A stretch of DNA of 64,000 nt from Rhodococcus yunnanensis NBRC 103083 (GCF_001895005.1 NZ_BCXH01000008.1:62001-126000); one strand, 5' to 3'. Shown: positions 44,549 to 54,609, counted from the first letter of the stretch. Numbers and translations: made by a program. Notes: generated by a model from the sequence alone, not told the origin.

Positions 44549-44688
44549 CTGGACGTACCTCCCTGCTCGAGCACTACCGACAACCCTAGACCGTGCGGCC
44601 GTCGTCGAACGTGTGCGTGGACGCTGCGCGGGGCATCGGGTGCATGGCCGCAGTGTGACGTTCGTCTCTCATGTGAAGGTGCAAGAGT

Positions 44689-44976
44689 GTGGACATGGAA
44701 TCCGCACCCACCTCGGTGGTTCTTCTCACCCGGGCCGGCTGTCACACATGTGTGGCGGCGTTCGACGTTCTGACGGCGCTGTGTGGCGAGTTCGGGCTGG
44801 TCCCGGCGCGCATCGACGTCGACGAGGCCGCGAAAACGCAGCCTGACCTGCGGGCCGAATACGGAGACCGTGTTCCGGTGGTCCTCCTCGACGGCCGCGA
44901 GCACAGTTACTGGGAGGTCGACGAGCCCAGATTGCGCGCCGATCTGGCTGCGCTAGGGCACCCTAAGAACGTGTGA
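44689..44976 (+). CDS. Glutaredoxin-like thiol protein (Rv0508-like)
   Basis: A 95-residue thioredoxin-fold protein with the redox motif RAGCHTCVAA near residue 18 and the cis-proline stretch RVPVVLLDG. It belongs to the small glutaredoxin-like (DUF836) group found before hemA in mycobacteria. It probably reduces disulfides in the cytosol. The GTG 44689 start (or ATG 44695) is close to the divergent serB-like gene, whose start lies about 140 bases away. Confidence 0.88.
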   Translation: MDMESAPTSVVLLTRAGCHTCVAAFDVLTALCGEFGLVPARIDVDEAAKTQPDLRAEYGDRVPVVLLDGREHSYWEVDEPRLRADLAALGHPKNV

Positions 44977-45025
44977 TTGCTCTCGCTTTGCAGGTGGGGA
45001 CCCCTCTAGCACGCATCCAGCGACT

Positions 45026-45043
45026 TTGTTCATTCGTTCACAA
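45026..45043. promoter_or_regulatory. Putative Rex operator upstream of rex
   Basis: TTGTTCATTCGTTCACAA fits the Rex consensus TTGTGAA-N4-TTCACAA at 12 of 14 defined positions, with a perfect right arm. It lies 80 bases before the rex GTG, consistent with autoregulation of the rex-hem operon by NADH/NAD+ state. Confidence 0.6.
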
Positions 45044-45122
45044 GCGGTTACCGTGGTGCGAACGCAGGAGCGAATCCTGACCAAGCAAGATCGCACACAG
45101 GATCCGTGAGGACAGGCAGCAA

Positions 45123-46010
45123 GTGCCGTTCGGACGAGGAGCCAGGAACGTGACCCGAGAGCGCCCGGTTGGACCGGCCCCGGTCGAGCGATCCGTCGAT
45201 GCCGAGCGTGAGCGATCCATCAGTCCCGATCGGGTCATCCCCCAGGCTACGGTGACGCGTTTGGCGACCTACTTGCGGGTCCTCGGAATCCTCGCCGACG
45301 ACGGCGTTCTCATCGTTTCGAGTGAAGAACTGGCCAATGCCGCGGGCGTGGGCTCGGCGAAGCTGCGCAAAGATCTGTCCTTCCTCGGCCCCAACGGCGT
45401 GCGCGGGGTGGGCTACGACGTCATGCGGCTGCGCGCGAAGATCGAAAGCGCGCTCGGCCTCGACCGTGGGCACAAGGTGGTGTTGGTCGGTGTCGGGAAC
45501 CTCGGCCAGGCGCTCGCGCGGTACGGCGGATTCGGTCGTCGCGGATTCTCGATGGTCGGACTGTTCGACCGCAATCCGGCTCGTGTCGGACTCGACATCG
45601 ACGGTCTGCAGGTCCAGCACGTCGACGCTCTCGAATCCGCGTGCCGAGACCTGGAGGCGACAATCGGAGTCATTGCGACGCCGGACGACGCGGCGCAGGC
45701 CATCGCGTCGGCGTTCGTGGCAGGCGGAGTGCAGTGCATTCTCAGCTTCTCCCCGATCGCGCTCGATGTCCCGGACCGCGTGGAGGTGCGACGCGTGGAC
45801 CTGGCCGTCGAAATGCAGGTCCTCTCGTTCAACAGCTCGCGTAACGAGGCAGCACAGGCTCGCCCGGCGCTGGAGACTTCACCCCGCCTCGAAACTTCAC
45901 CTCGCCTGGGACGTAGCCGGGGCCCGCGGGTGGCACAGAGTAGTAGCTCAACAGGTTCGACAACGATAAGCAGTAGTTCCCTAAGAAATGGATCGGTGAT
46001 TGCACCGTGA
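45123..46010 (+). CDS. rex: Redox-sensing transcriptional repressor Rex
   Basis: A 295-residue regulator. An N-terminal winged helix ([42 protein letters not shown]) is followed by a Rossmann domain ([29 protein letters not shown]) that senses NADH/NAD+. It has an unusual serine-rich C-terminal tail ([15 protein letters not shown]) of about 45 residues beyond the family core. GTG 45123 has GAGGACAGG upstream; GTG 45150 is an alternative. It overlaps hemA by four bases, as in Streptomyces rex-hemACD. Confidence 0.95.
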   Translation: MPFGRGARNVTRERPVGPAPVERSVDAERERSISPDRVIPQATVTRLATYLRVLGILADDGVLIVSSEELANAAGVGSAKLRKDLSFLGPNGVRGVGYDVMRLRAKIESALGLDRGHKVVLVGVGNLGQALARYGGFGRRGFSMVGLFDRNPARVGLDIDGLQVQHVDALESACRDLEATIGVIATPDDAAQAIASAFVAGGVQCILSFSPIALDVPDRVEVRRVDLAVEMQVLSFNSSRNEAAQARPALETSPRLETSPRLGRSRGPRVAQSSSSTGSTTISSSSLRNGSVIAP

Positions 46011-47389
46011 GTGTCCTCCTCGTCGGGATTTCGCATCGTAGCGCTCCCGTCGCTGTCCTCGAACGTGTCGCGATCACCGACACGGACCGCCCCAAGCTGA
46101 CCGACAAGCTCATGGCCAGCGGGAGCATTTCCGAGGTGATGGTCGTATCGACCTGCAACCGCGTCGAGGTGTACGCGGTGGTCGACGCATTCCACGCGGC
46201 ACTCGCTTCGGTCGGGGAGATCCTCGCCGAACATTCGGGACTGCAGGTGCCGGAGCTGACCAAGCACGCATACGTGCGCTACAGCGAGGCTGCCGTCGAA
46301 CATCTCTTCGCGGTGGCCAGCGGGCTGGACTCGATGGTCATCGGCGAGCAGCAGATCCTCGGCCAGATCCGGGCGGCCTACGCGTCGTCGGACGCCCAGC
46401 AGGCGTCGGGCCGGGTTCTGCACGAACTCGCGCAGCAGGCGCTCCGCGTGGGCAAGCGGGTGCACTCGGAGACGGGCATCGACTCGGCTGGTGCGTCCGT
46501 CGTCTCGGTGGCGCTCGATCGCGCTGCAGGTCTGTTCGGCGGAACGCTCAGCGGCCGCACCGCGGTGGTACTCGGTGCAGGAGCCATGGGCGGTCTGTCC
46601 GTCGCGCATCTGGGCCGCGCAGGCATCGGTCGCCTGATCGTCATCAACCGAACCCGTGAACGCGCCGATCACCTCGCCGAGACCGCGGTCTCCGCAGGGG
46701 TGTCGGCGTCGGCGATGGACTTCGACGACCTCGCGGTCGCACTGTCCGACGCAGACGTACTCGTCACCTGTACGGGGGCGGTCGGCGCCGTCGTATCGCT
46801 CTCGGACGCACACCTCGCGCTCGCTCAGCGAGAGCCGGGCCGGACGCTCGCCATCTGTGACCTCGGGCTGCCCCGAGACGTCGACCACGCGGTCGCCGGT
46901 CTGCCCGGAGTCGACATCTTCGACATGGAGTCGCTGCAACGCGACCCGGCAGCAGGAGCTGCGGCGACGGACGCGTCGGCGGCCCGCGAGATCGTCTCCT
47001 CCGAACTGTCCGGTTACCTCGCAGGCCAGCGTCTCGCCGAGGTGACCCCGACGGTCACCGCTCTGCGCCAGCGCGCCGCGGAGGTCGTCGAAGCAGAGCT
47101 GATGAGACTCGACTCGCGTTTGCCAGGGCTCGAATCACCGCAGCGTGACGAGGTCGCAAGAACTGTGCGACGCGTCGTCGACAAGCTTCTGCACTCACCG
47201 ACGGTGCGCGTCAAGCAACTTGCAACGACGCCGGGCGGCGACTCGTACGCAGCAGCTCTGCGTGAACTGTTCGAGCTCAGCCCAGGAACGGTCGAGGCTG
47301 TCGCCAGCCCGATCGAGATCAACGGAATGGAACTAGTGGACGATTTCACCGCCAGCCGCACCGATGTCCGGAAAGGCCACTCGGAGTGA
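46007..47389 (+). CDS. hemA: Glutamyl-tRNA reductase
   Basis: A 460-residue cytosolic enzyme reducing glutamyl-tRNA to glutamate-1-semialdehyde with NADPH, the first step of C5-pathway haem synthesis. The catalytic Cys50 is in [21 protein letters not shown] is at the start. The NADPH-binding [17 protein letters not shown] and the C-terminal dimerisation helices are present. GTG 46007 overlaps rex, and the stop overlaps hemC. Confidence 0.97.
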   Translation: MSVLLVGISHRSAPVAVLERVAITDTDRPKLTDKLMASGSISEVMVVSTCNRVEVYAVVDAFHAALASVGEILAEHSGLQVPELTKHAYVRYSEAAVEHLFAVASGLDSMVIGEQQILGQIRAAYASSDAQQASGRVLHELAQQALRVGKRVHSETGIDSAGASVVSVALDRAAGLFGGTLSGRTAVVLGAGAMGGLSVAHLGRAGIGRLIVINRTRERADHLAETAVSAGVSASAMDFDDLAVALSDADVLVTCTGAVGAVVSLSDAHLALAQREPGRTLAICDLGLPRDVDHAVAGLPGVDIFDMESLQRDPAAGAAATDASAAREIVSSELSGYLAGQRLAEVTPTVTALRQRAAEVVEAELMRLDSRLPGLESPQRDEVARTVRRVVDKLLHSPTVRVKQLATTPGGDSYAAALRELFELSPGTVEAVASPIEINGMELVDDFTASRTDVRKGHSE

Positions 47390-48363
47390 GCGAAACGGAC
47401 AAGCGTGTGGTTCGGGTCGGGACGCGGGGAAGCCTTCTCGCGACCACCCAGGCCGAAACCGTGCGTCAGGGGCTCATCGCAGCAGGCCTCGACGCAGAAC
47501 TCGTCATCGTCAAGACGGCGGGTGATCTGTCGGCGGCACCCGTGCAGCAGATCGGTGTCGGTGTCTTCACCGCGGCACTGCGCGAGGCACTCACCGACGG
47601 CAAGGTCGATGTCGCGGTGCACTCGTACAAGGACCTGCCGACGGCGCCCGACGAGCGATTCGTCATCGCCGCGATTCCGCCGCGCGAGGATCCGCGTGAC
47701 GCTCTCGTCGCGCGTGACGGCCTCGTGCTCGGCGAGTTGCCTGCGGGAGCGACCGTCGGAACATCAGCACCTCGCCGCATAGCTCAGCTGCGCGCGCTCG
47801 GCCAGGGGCTGGACATTCGGCCGCTGCGCGGCAACCTCGACACTCGCATCGGGAAGGTCGCCTCCGGTGAGCTCGATGCCGTCGTCGTGGCGCGTGCAGG
47901 CCTCGCGCGAATCGGCAGGCTCGACGTCGTCACCGAATCTCTCGATCCGGTGCAGTTGCTGCCCGCACCCGCTCAGGGCGCGCTTGCTGTCGAATGCCGG
48001 ATCGGCGACACAGATCTCGCCGACGCCATACGTACCCTCGACGACGCGAACAGCCGTGCGGCCGTTCACGCCGAACGTGGGCTGCTCGCCGAGCTGGAGG
48101 CCGGCTGCACAGCGCCGATCGGCGCTGTCGCGGAAGTCGTCGAATCGATCGACGAGGACGGGCGCGTGTTCGACGAGCTGTCCGTGCGCGCCTGCGTCGC
48201 AGCGATCGACGGCAGCGACACCATACGAGCGTCCATCGTCGGCCCCACCGACAACGCCGAGGAGCTCGGCCGAGATCTTGCACGCGAATTACTGGATCTG
48301 GGCGCCCGAGATCTGGTCGCCGTCACCGAACCTGCCGCCACCGGGGGAGCAACCCATGTCTAG
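47386..48363 (+). CDS. hemC: Porphobilinogen deaminase (hydroxymethylbilane synthase)
   Basis: A 325-residue cytosolic enzyme that links four porphobilinogens into hydroxymethylbilane. Visible are [46 protein letters not shown] and the cofactor-bearing cysteine in [12 protein letters not shown]. It overlaps hemA by four bases and runs into a short coupled reading frame before hemD. Confidence 0.97.
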   Translation: MSETDKRVVRVGTRGSLLATTQAETVRQGLIAAGLDAELVIVKTAGDLSAAPVQQIGVGVFTAALREALTDGKVDVAVHSYKDLPTAPDERFVIAAIPPREDPRDALVARDGLVLGELPAGATVGTSAPRRIAQLRALGQGLDIRPLRGNLDTRIGKVASGELDAVVVARAGLARIGRLDVVTESLDPVQLLPAPAQGALAVECRIGDTDLADAIRTLDDANSRAAVHAERGLLAELEAGCTAPIGAVAEVVESIDEDGRVFDELSVRACVAAIDGSDTIRASIVGPTDNAEELGRDLARELLDLGARDLVAVTEPAATGGATHV

Positions 48364-48526
48364 GTCGATCACCGCACCGACCCGCGGACGCGCCAAACGC
48401 ATGGCCCCTCGGCCACCTGTACGCGGCGGCGCCATCGCCACCGCGCGTCTGATACCGAAGCGGGGCCCGGCAACCCCGATCGAATTGCACTACCCACACA
48501 AGACAGCACTGGAGAACAACCGATGA
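48356..48526 (+). CDS. Small basic reading frame bridging hemC and hemD
   Basis: A possible 56-residue protein ([20 protein letters not shown]...), rich in Arg and Pro. Its ATG overlaps the last codons of hemC by eight bases and its TGA overlaps the hemD ATG (ATGA), the same coupling used by every other pair in this operon. No family was recognised. It may be a genuine small protein or only a translated linker that carries ribosomes to hemD. Confidence 0.4.
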   Translation: MSRSITAPTRGRAKRMAPRPPVRGGAIATARLIPKRGPATPIELHYPHKTALENNR

Positions 48527-50085
48527 GCCCAGTCCGCAAGAACGCCAACGGGCGGATCCTGTTCGTGGGGTCGGGGCCGGGCGACCCGGCTCTGCTCACC
48601 GTCCGCGCACTTCAGGTGCTCGGAGCGGCGGAACTCGCCTTCACCGATCCCGACGTCGACAAGGGCGTCATCGCTCTCGTCGGCAACGACCTTCCCCGTG
48701 ACCCGGAGACCGGGGAGAACGGTGTCGACGTGCGGCCCGCACTCGGTGAGCCCGCCGAGGTGGCCAAGACACTCCTGGCGGAGGCCAAGAACGGCCACGA
48801 CGTCATCCGGCTGGTGTCCGGTGACCCGCTGACCACCGATTCCGTCATCGCCGAGGTGTCCGCTGTCGCCCGTACCCACGTTCAGTTCGAGGTTCTCCCC
48901 GGGTTGCCTTCGGGTTCTGCGGTGCCCAGCTACGCGGGCATGGCACTCGGTTCCGGACACACCGAAGCGGACGTTCGAGGCGAGGTCGATTGGGCTGCAC
49001 TCGCCGCAGCTCCCGGCCCCCTCGTGCTGCACGCGACCTCGGGCCATCTCGCCGAGACCGCGAGCGCTCTTGTCGAACACGGACTTGCGCCGCAGACGCC
49101 TGCAGCCATCACCGTTCGCGGCACGACGCGTCAGCAGCGCACCGTCGAGGCAACACTCGCAACACTGAACGACGCGGGCAGCGAACTCGTCGGCTCGCTC
49201 GTCGTGACCGTCGGCAAGGTCGTTTCGGGCCGAAACAAGATGTCCTGGTGGGAGTCTCGCGCACTGTACGGCTGGACCGTGCTGGTGCCGAGGACCAAGG
49301 ATCAGGCAGGCGAGATGAGCGATCGGCTCGTCACGCACGGCGCCATCCCCATCGAGGTCCCGACCATCGCCGTCGAGCCACCGCGCAGCCCGGCGCAGAT
49401 GGAACGCTCCGTCAAGGGCCTCGTCGACGGCCGCTACCAGTGGGTCGTCTTCACCTCGACCAACGCGGTGCGTGCCGTATGGGAGAAGTTCGAGGAATTC
49501 GGACTGGACGCACGCGCGTTCTCCGGCGTCAAGATCGCCTGTGTCGGTGAGGCCACTGCCGCCAAGGTCCGCTCGTTCGGTATCAACCCCGAACTGCTGC
49601 CGTCCGGCGATCAGTCCTCGCTCGGCCTGCTCGAGGATTTCCCGCCGTACGACGAGGTGTTCGACCCGGTTAACCGAGTTCTGTTGCCGCGTGCGGACAT
49701 TGCCACCGAAACGCTCGCCGAGGGGCTGCGTGAACGTGGTTGGGAAATCGACGACGTCACCGCCTACCGCACGGTGCGTGCCGCGCCGCCGCCCGCCGAG
49801 ACCCGCGAGATGATCAAGACCGGTGGATTCGACGCGGTGTGCTTCACGTCGAGTTCGACAGTCCGCAATCTCGTCGGTATCGCAGGCAAGCCGCATGCAC
49901 GCACGCTCGTTGCCTGCATCGGACCGAAGACGGCCGAGACGGCCGTCGAGTTCGGACTGCGCGTCGACGTGCAGCCCGAGACCGCGCAGGTGGGACCGCT
50001 CATCGAGGCGTTGGCCGAGCACGCTGCTCGGTTGCGCGCCGAGGGTGCGTTGCCTCCTCCGCGCAAGAAGTCACGTAGGCGCTGA
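48523..50085 (+). CDS. hemD: Uroporphyrinogen-III synthase fused to SUMT-like domain
   Basis: A 520-residue two-domain protein. The N-terminal 240 residues resemble uroporphyrinogen-III C-methyltransferase ([41 protein letters not shown]). The C-terminal half is HemD ([59 protein letters not shown]). HemD cyclises hydroxymethylbilane to uroporphyrinogen III. The fusion is typical of mycolata and Streptomyces; whether the methylase half is active (sirohaem or B12 branch) is unclear. It starts at ATG 48523. Confidence 0.92.
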   Translation: MSPVRKNANGRILFVGSGPGDPALLTVRALQVLGAAELAFTDPDVDKGVIALVGNDLPRDPETGENGVDVRPALGEPAEVAKTLLAEAKNGHDVIRLVSGDPLTTDSVIAEVSAVARTHVQFEVLPGLPSGSAVPSYAGMALGSGHTEADVRGEVDWAALAAAPGPLVLHATSGHLAETASALVEHGLAPQTPAAITVRGTTRQQRTVEATLATLNDAGSELVGSLVVTVGKVVSGRNKMSWWESRALYGWTVLVPRTKDQAGEMSDRLVTHGAIPIEVPTIAVEPPRSPAQMERSVKGLVDGRYQWVVFTSTNAVRAVWEKFEEFGLDARAFSGVKIACVGEATAAKVRSFGINPELLPSGDQSSLGLLEDFPPYDEVFDPVNRVLLPRADIATETLAEGLRERGWEIDDVTAYRTVRAAPPPAETREMIKTGGFDAVCFTSSSTVRNLVGIAGKPHARTLVACIGPKTAETAVEFGLRVDVQPETAQVGPLIEALAEHAARLRAEGALPPPRKKSRRR

Positions 50086-50092
50086 CGCGCCC

Positions 50093-51067
50093 ATGTTTCC
50101 CGTAGACCGCCCCCGCAGACTTCGCCGTACTCCGGCGCTTCGACGTCTCGTCGCGCAAACGTCGCTGCAGCCACGGCATTTGGTGCTGCCGATGTTCGTC
50201 GCCGACGGCATCTCCGAACCTCGGGAGATCTCGTCGATGCCGGGCGTCTTCCAGCACACGCTCGATTCTCTGAGCAAAGCCACCGAGGAAGCAGTTGCCG
50301 CGGGTGTGGGCGGGGTGATGCTGTTCGGTGTGCCTCGCGCGGAGGACAAGGATGCGGCCGGGTCGGGTGCCAGTGATCCGGAGGGCATTCTCAACCGGGG
50401 ACTGAGGCGATTGAAGGCCGATCTCGGTGACTCGACCGTCATCATGGCCGACACGTGCCTCGACGAGTTCACCGATCACGGCCACTGCGGGGTCCTGACG
50501 CCGGAGGGAGCGGTCGACAACGACGCCACCCTCGCGCGGTACGTGGACATGGCTGTGGCACAGGCGGATGCGGGCGCGCACCTGCTCGGACCGAGCGGAA
50601 TGATGGACGGTCAGGTCGCGGCCATCCGCGCAGGACTCGACGAGGCAGGCCATCACGACGTCGGCCAGCTCGCCTACTCGGCCAAGTACGCCTCGGCGTT
50701 CTACGGCCCGTTCCGAGAAGCCGTCGGTTCCTCGTTGCAGGGCGATCGTCGGACGTATCAACAGGATTCGGCCAATCGCCGTGAAGCGACACACGAGGTC
50801 GAGCTCGATCTCGCCGAGGGCGCGGACATGGTGATGGTCAAACCGGCCATGTCGTATCTCGACATTCTGCGCGACGTCGCGAACATCTCTCCGGTTCCCG
50901 TCGCGGCGTATCAGATCTCTGGGGAGTACTCGATGATCACCGCCGCCGCGCAGAACGGGTGGATCGATCGTGACGCCGCGATACTCGAATCACTCACGAG
51001 CATCCGCCGCGCAGGTGCGGATGTGGTGCTGACCTACTGGGCGACCGAAGCGGCGGGCTGGCTGTGA
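50093..51067 (+). CDS. hemB: Delta-aminolevulinic acid dehydratase (porphobilinogen synthase)
   Basis: A 324-residue enzyme joining two aminolevulinates. Catalytic lysines appear in [13 protein letters not shown] and [11 protein letters not shown]. The metal segment reads [14 protein letters not shown], so the zinc-type cysteine triad is incomplete (Asp where the second Cys would be), pointing to the magnesium-dependent, zinc-independent class. ATG 50093 follows the hemD stop by seven bases; the next gene overlaps its stop (GTGA). Confidence 0.96.
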   Translation: MFPVDRPRRLRRTPALRRLVAQTSLQPRHLVLPMFVADGISEPREISSMPGVFQHTLDSLSKATEEAVAAGVGGVMLFGVPRAEDKDAAGSGASDPEGILNRGLRRLKADLGDSTVIMADTCLDEFTDHGHCGVLTPEGAVDNDATLARYVDMAVAQADAGAHLLGPSGMMDGQVAAIRAGLDEAGHHDVGQLAYSAKYASAFYGPFREAVGSSLQGDRRTYQQDSANRREATHEVELDLAEGADMVMVKPAMSYLDILRDVANISPVPVAAYQISGEYSMITAAAQNGWIDRDAAILESLTSIRRAGADVVLTYWATEAAGWL

Positions 51068-51657
51068 GCAACAACTGGCATCCGGAGAACGAGTCGCAGC
51101 CCCCGCAGCCCGATTGGGCGCGCTGGGAGGCCGAACACGGACCTCCGCCGTTGGAGTCGGTCAAGCGCCCGGCGCCGGTCGACATCGAGACGGCACGCCA
51201 CCTGTGGTGGGGTGTCGCTCTGCTCGGCATGATCAATCTGGTCGTCACGTTGTTCGTCGTCTACGGCGACAAGTCGGTCTTCGCCCAGCAGCTCGTCGAC
51301 GACGTCAAGGCGCAGGATGCGTCGATCCCGCTGAGCGTCGAGTCGGCAGAGGGATATCTGACGGCTGCGCTCGTGGTGATGGTGCTCATCGGCGTCGGAT
51401 TCGGCGCGCTGTTCCTCTTCTGGGTGAACAAGATGCGGATCGGCCGGATGTGGGCTCGCATGCTGCTCACGATGATCGGAACGGTCACCGTGGTGTTGAC
51501 CGTCCCGCAGTTGTTCGGATTCGGTTCGAACGACGGTGCTCAGGCCATCGTTCTCGGTGTTGCGGGAATTCTTCAAGGCGTACTCGCGGCGGGTGCGATC
51601 TACCTGATGCATCGCAAGGAATCGAACGAGTACTTCCTCGCTTCGCGAAAGTCGTAG
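51064..51657 (+). CDS. Four-segment membrane protein downstream of hemB
   Basis: A 197-residue protein with a proline-rich cytosolic head (about 45 residues) and four hydrophobic segments ([88 protein letters not shown]). Its position, overlapping hemB, matches the membrane protein Rv0513. Function is unknown. GTG start at 51064. Confidence 0.82.
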   Translation: MSNNWHPENESQPPQPDWARWEAEHGPPPLESVKRPAPVDIETARHLWWGVALLGMINLVVTLFVVYGDKSVFAQQLVDDVKAQDASIPLSVESAEGYLTAALVVMVLIGVGFGALFLFWVNKMRIGRMWARMLLTMIGTVTVVLTVPQLFGFGSNDGAQAIVLGVAGILQGVLAAGAIYLMHRKESNEYFLASRKS

Positions 51658-51752
51658 ATCTTTCTATCACCCCGCGTGTCACATGCGTCACTTGCGCCAC
51701 ATGTGACTAGCATCACTCGACAGGTGGACCTTCGAGTGATCGGACCAGAGAG

Positions 51753-51878
51753 ATGACACAGCCGGAAATTCGACGCGGAGAGCGGGAGAGCGGCCGACCG
51801 GTGTGGGCTCTGCTCGGTCTTCTGGCCGCGGTGGCCATTGCCGTCTTCATCATGTCCCTCGGCTTCAGCGCAGCCTGA
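51753..51878 (+). CDS. 41-residue single-pass membrane microprotein
   Basis: MTQPEIRRGERESGRP precedes one hydrophobic helix (VWALLGLLAAVAIAVFIMSL). The ATG is preceded by AGAGAG. Charge distribution predicts an N-terminus inside the cell. No family was recognised; length and layout parallel the next gene. Confidence 0.5.
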   Translation: MTQPEIRRGERESGRPVWALLGLLAAVAIAVFIMSLGFSAA

Positions 51879-51951
51879 CCGGCGCACTTTCCTCCCGGTC
51901 GCGTGCGGTGTACGGTGATGGCCGTCACAGGCTTCACTGGGGAGGGCTGGT

Positions 51952-52098
51952 ATGCAGAGCAAGGCAGACGCACGTGAGGTCACCCGACTCGCATGTCCCC
52001 ACAGTGCCAGCCGTGAGTTCCTGCTGATCGGCCTGGTTCTGGCCCTCGGCGTCCTGGTGGCACTGGCCATCGTCATCCCGGCCGTCGTCAGCAGCTGA
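51952..52098 (+). CDS. 48-residue single-pass membrane microprotein
   Basis: MQSKADAREVTRLACPHSAS precedes one strong hydrophobic helix (FLLIGLVLALGVLVALAIVIP). GGGGAGGG upstream is an excellent ribosome site. Like its 41-residue neighbour it has a short charged N-terminus and ends shortly after the helix. Function unknown. Confidence 0.6.
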   Translation: MQSKADAREVTRLACPHSASREFLLIGLVLALGVLVALAIVIPAVVSS

Positions 52099-52147
52099 CG
52101 TCGACCCGCTCCATCGGTTATCGACGGCCGACCGGCAGTATGGACCT

Positions 52148-52642
52148 GTGAGTACCGATATCCCCGCAGGCGAGCCAGGCGAGGTGTTGTTCGCCGAACC
52201 GGGCGCGCGGTGGCGAACTCTGCTGTGGGGACCGGTGTTCTGTATCGCCGTCCTCGTCGTGGAACTGTTGACCGGTCCGGTCCTGCACTGGTTCGCGCTC
52301 GGGCTGTTCGCGGTGCTCCTGGTCGGGTTCACCTACGTACAGATCTCGGCCGCGCGCAGGCACGTCAGCGTGCAGCTGACTCCGTCCGCGCTGCGGCAAG
52401 GTACCGAAGTGCTCGATATCGCGGACATCGGTGCGATCCTGCCGCCCGCGGACTACTCGGACGGGGACTACGAACCGAAGAAGTGGGAGACCGCGCGGGT
52501 GCTCGGGGAGCTGCACGGAGTTCCGCGTCGCCGACACCCCATCGGGATCGAGCTGGTCGGCGGCGCCCTCGTACAGGCGTGGGCAAAGGACGACGACGGG
52601 CTTCGCGCGGCGCTCGAACATGCGAAAGGGGAGTACTCGTGA
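52148..52642 (+). CDS. Actinobacterial membrane protein with C-terminal soluble domain
   Basis: A 164-residue protein with two adjacent hydrophobic segments (LLWGPVFCIAVLVVELLTG and WFALGLFAVLLVGFTYVQI) and a soluble 95-residue tail (VSVQLTPSALRQGTEVLDIADIGAILP) of probable beta structure. No family is named with confidence. It starts with GTG 52148 and overlaps the next gene by four bases. Confidence 0.75.
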   Translation: MSTDIPAGEPGEVLFAEPGARWRTLLWGPVFCIAVLVVELLTGPVLHWFALGLFAVLLVGFTYVQISAARRHVSVQLTPSALRQGTEVLDIADIGAILPPADYSDGDYEPKKWETARVLGELHGVPRRRHPIGIELVGGALVQAWAKDDDGLRAALEHAKGEYS

Positions 52643-52884
52643 GCAAGACAGCCGCTGCCGAAGTTCTCGGCGCTGTGGTCGCGGTGATCCTCGCGGTCGC
52701 CTGTTGGAACGCAGGTGTCGAGGTACATCGCTTCGCTGCGGTCGCCGACGGCGCACCGGAGTTCGAGTCCGCCAGTTACTCGGGTTCGTGGATTGCCGGG
52801 GCGACGGTGTTGGTCGTGGTTGCGGGCGTGCTCGCCGTCGACGCGGCGCGTAGATCGCTGCTCATACGTTCCCATACCCGGTAG
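52639..52884 (+). CDS. Two-segment small membrane protein
   Basis: An 81-residue protein with two hydrophobic segments (VLGAVVAVILAVACWNAGV and WIAGATVLVVVAGVLAVDA) joined by a polar loop. GTG 52639 overlaps the previous stop (GTGA), so the pair is co-translated. Its 3' end contains the CsoR-type operator of the next operon. Confidence 0.72.
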   Translation: MSKTAAAEVLGAVVAVILAVACWNAGVEVHRFAAVADGAPEFESASYSGSWIAGATVLVVVAGVLAVDAARRSLLIRSHTR

Positions 52885-52890
52885 GGGTAT
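52874..52890. promoter_or_regulatory. Putative CsoR operator
   Basis: ATACCC-GGTAG-GGGTAT is a perfect six-base inverted repeat of the form bound by copper-sensing CsoR repressors. It ends ten bases before the csoR ATG, so CsoR is likely to repress its own operon. Confidence 0.72.
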
Positions 52891-52900
52891 TGTGTCGGGT

Positions 52901-53182
52901 ATGAGCAGTTACTCGGCCGAGCAGGACGACTTGCTGAAGAGGTTGCGCCGCATCGAGGGGCAGATAGCCGGTATCTCGCGCATGGTCGCGGAGGATCGCT
53001 ACTGCATCGACGTCCTCACGCAGGTCTCTGCCGCCACCAAGGCGTTGCAGTCGGTCTCGCTCAAACTGCTCGACGCGCACCTTGCCGGTTGCGTCGTCGA
53101 GGCTGCCCGCAAAGGCGGTCCCGATGCCGACGCCAAGGTGAAAGAGGCCTCGGACGCCATTGCTCGTCTCGTCCGATCCTGA
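52901..53182 (+). CDS. csoR: Copper-sensing transcriptional repressor CsoR
   Basis: A 93-residue all-helical DUF156 repressor. The Cu(I) ligands are all present: Cys35 (RYCIDVLTQ), His60 and Cys64 (LDAHLAGC). KRLRRIEGQIAGISRMV forms the basic DNA-binding face. It should release its operator on Cu(I) binding. It heads an operon with a copper chaperone and a PQQ-type dehydrogenase; no P-type ATPase is in the window. Confidence 0.93.
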   Translation: MSSYSAEQDDLLKRLRRIEGQIAGISRMVAEDRYCIDVLTQVSAATKALQSVSLKLLDAHLAGCVVEAARKGGPDADAKVKEASDAIARLVRS

Positions 53183-53216
53183 CGCCACCCGCACACAACC
53201 GGAGAGAAGGATTCTC

Positions 53217-53423
53217 GTGGTCGAAAGCAGCTACACCGTCGAAGGAATGACCTGCCAACATTGCGCCGCGTCGGTGTCCGAGGAGATATCCGAACTCGGG
53301 GGAGTGACCGAGGTGAAGGTCGACGTGGCATCGGGCACGGTCGTGGTGTTCAGCGACAACACGATCGAGCACGCGGCCGTGGAAGCAGCCGTCACCGAAG
53401 CCGGGTATCGACTCGCGTCGTGA
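53217..53423 (+). CDS. copZ: CopZ-like copper chaperone (HMA domain)
   Basis: A 68-residue heavy-metal-associated domain with the metal site GMTC13QHC16AASV. It carries Cu(I) to exporters or cuproenzymes in the cytosol. GTG 53217 with GGAGAGAAGG upstream is used. It begins 34 bases after csoR and overlaps the next gene by four bases. Confidence 0.9.
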   Translation: MVESSYTVEGMTCQHCAASVSEEISELGGVTEVKVDVASGTVVVFSDNTIEHAAVEAAVTEAGYRLAS

Positions 53424-54559
53424 GCAGGCGTCTGACCGGTACCGGGGTCCTCACCGCCGGCATGTGCCTCGTGCTCGGCTGTTCGTCCGGAACGAGCGAG
53501 CAGCCGGATGCAGGGTTGGCGGACACAGGGTTGGCGGACCTGCGGGTGACCACGGAGATCGACGGGCTGAACAAGCCGTGGGACGTGGTCGCCGCACCCG
53601 ACGGAACCGTCCTCACCGGTGAACGCAGCGGCCGATTCGTCGTGCGGCGCCCCGATGGGACCACCTCGGACCTGATTGCCGATCAGACCGACCTCTACGC
53701 CGAGGGCGAGACCGGGCTGATGGGAATGGAACTGGCCCAGGATTTCTCGACATCCCGAGCGCTCTACACGTGTCAGGGGGTCACCGGCGGCGAGGGAGAG
53801 AACCGCATTGCCGTGTTCCGCTGGACCGTCGACCCGGACTGGACCACCCTGACCCGGACGGCCACCGTGCTCGACGGCATCCCCGTCGCATCGAACGGGC
53901 GCCACGGTGGGTGCAGAATTCTGGCGGCGCCCGACGGTTCGCTGTTCGTCGGTACCGGTGACACGGCGTCGCCGACGGTGCCGCAGGATCCGGAGTCGTT
54001 GGGCGGCAAAGTGCTTCACATCGAGGCGGACGGCTCGGCCGCGGCCGACGCGCCGGGACGTGTCTACACACTCGGCCATCGCAACGTCCAAGGTCTGGCG
54101 TTCGCGCCCGGCACCGATCGGCTGTACGAGGTCGAGCAGGGCACGAGCCGCGACGACGAACTCAATCTGCTGGTCCCGGGTGGCAACTACGGCTACAAGC
54201 CGGATCTGTTGCCGGGTGTCTACGACGAATCGGTACCCATGACCGACCCTGAGCGAGTGCCGGGAGCGCTCGGTGCAGTCTGGAGTTCGGGTGAGCCGAC
54301 CATTGCCACTCCGGGTCTGACATTCGTCGACGGTGCCGCGTGGGGTGAATGGTCCGGTGCCGCAGTCATATCCAGTCAGCAGGGGGAGAAGCTGGTGTTC
54401 CTGAAGCTGAGCGAGGACGGCAGCAGCGTGTCGAGGGAGGCTGTCGCGTTGGAGAACGAATACGGTCGACTGCGTTCGCTCACCAGCCTCCCCGACGGGT
54501 CGTTCCTGATGACAACCGACAACGGATCGGACGACCGAGTGCTGCGCGTGACGCCGTGA
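53420..54559 (+). CDS. PQQ-dependent sugar dehydrogenase-like lipoprotein
   Basis: A 379-residue exported lipoprotein. The signal peptide ends in the lipobox VLGC (about residue 20), followed by SSGTSEQ. The rest is a six-bladed beta-propeller of the soluble glucose/aldose dehydrogenase family (GLNKPWDVVAAPDGT, NGRHGGCRILAAPDGSLFVGTGD, LGHRNVQGLAF, GGNYGYK). These oxidise sugars with PQQ, although many actinobacterial members have no proven activity. Coupling to csoR and copZ by a GTGA overlap suggests copper control. The GTG at 53420 gives the proper signal peptide. Confidence 0.85.
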   Translation: MSRRLTGTGVLTAGMCLVLGCSSGTSEQPDAGLADTGLADLRVTTEIDGLNKPWDVVAAPDGTVLTGERSGRFVVRRPDGTTSDLIADQTDLYAEGETGLMGMELAQDFSTSRALYTCQGVTGGEGENRIAVFRWTVDPDWTTLTRTATVLDGIPVASNGRHGGCRILAAPDGSLFVGTGDTASPTVPQDPESLGGKVLHIEADGSAAADAPGRVYTLGHRNVQGLAFAPGTDRLYEVEQGTSRDDELNLLVPGGNYGYKPDLLPGVYDESVPMTDPERVPGALGAVWSSGEPTIATPGLTFVDGAAWGEWSGAAVISSQQGEKLVFLKLSEDGSSVSREAVALENEYGRLRSLTSLPDGSFLMTTDNGSDDRVLRVTP

Positions 54560-54569
54560 CCCGCCCGTG

Positions 54570-54603
54570 CGCGCGCAGTTACGCCCTACGGTAACTGCGC
54601 GCG
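54570..54603. terminator. Bidirectional terminator between convergent genes
   Basis: A perfect 13-base stem (54570-54582 with 54591-54603) and 8-base loop lie between the dehydrogenase stop (54559) and the acyl-CoA dehydrogenase stop (54610). No T-run is seen on the plus side. Confidence 0.75.
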
Positions 54604-54609
54604 TACGCG

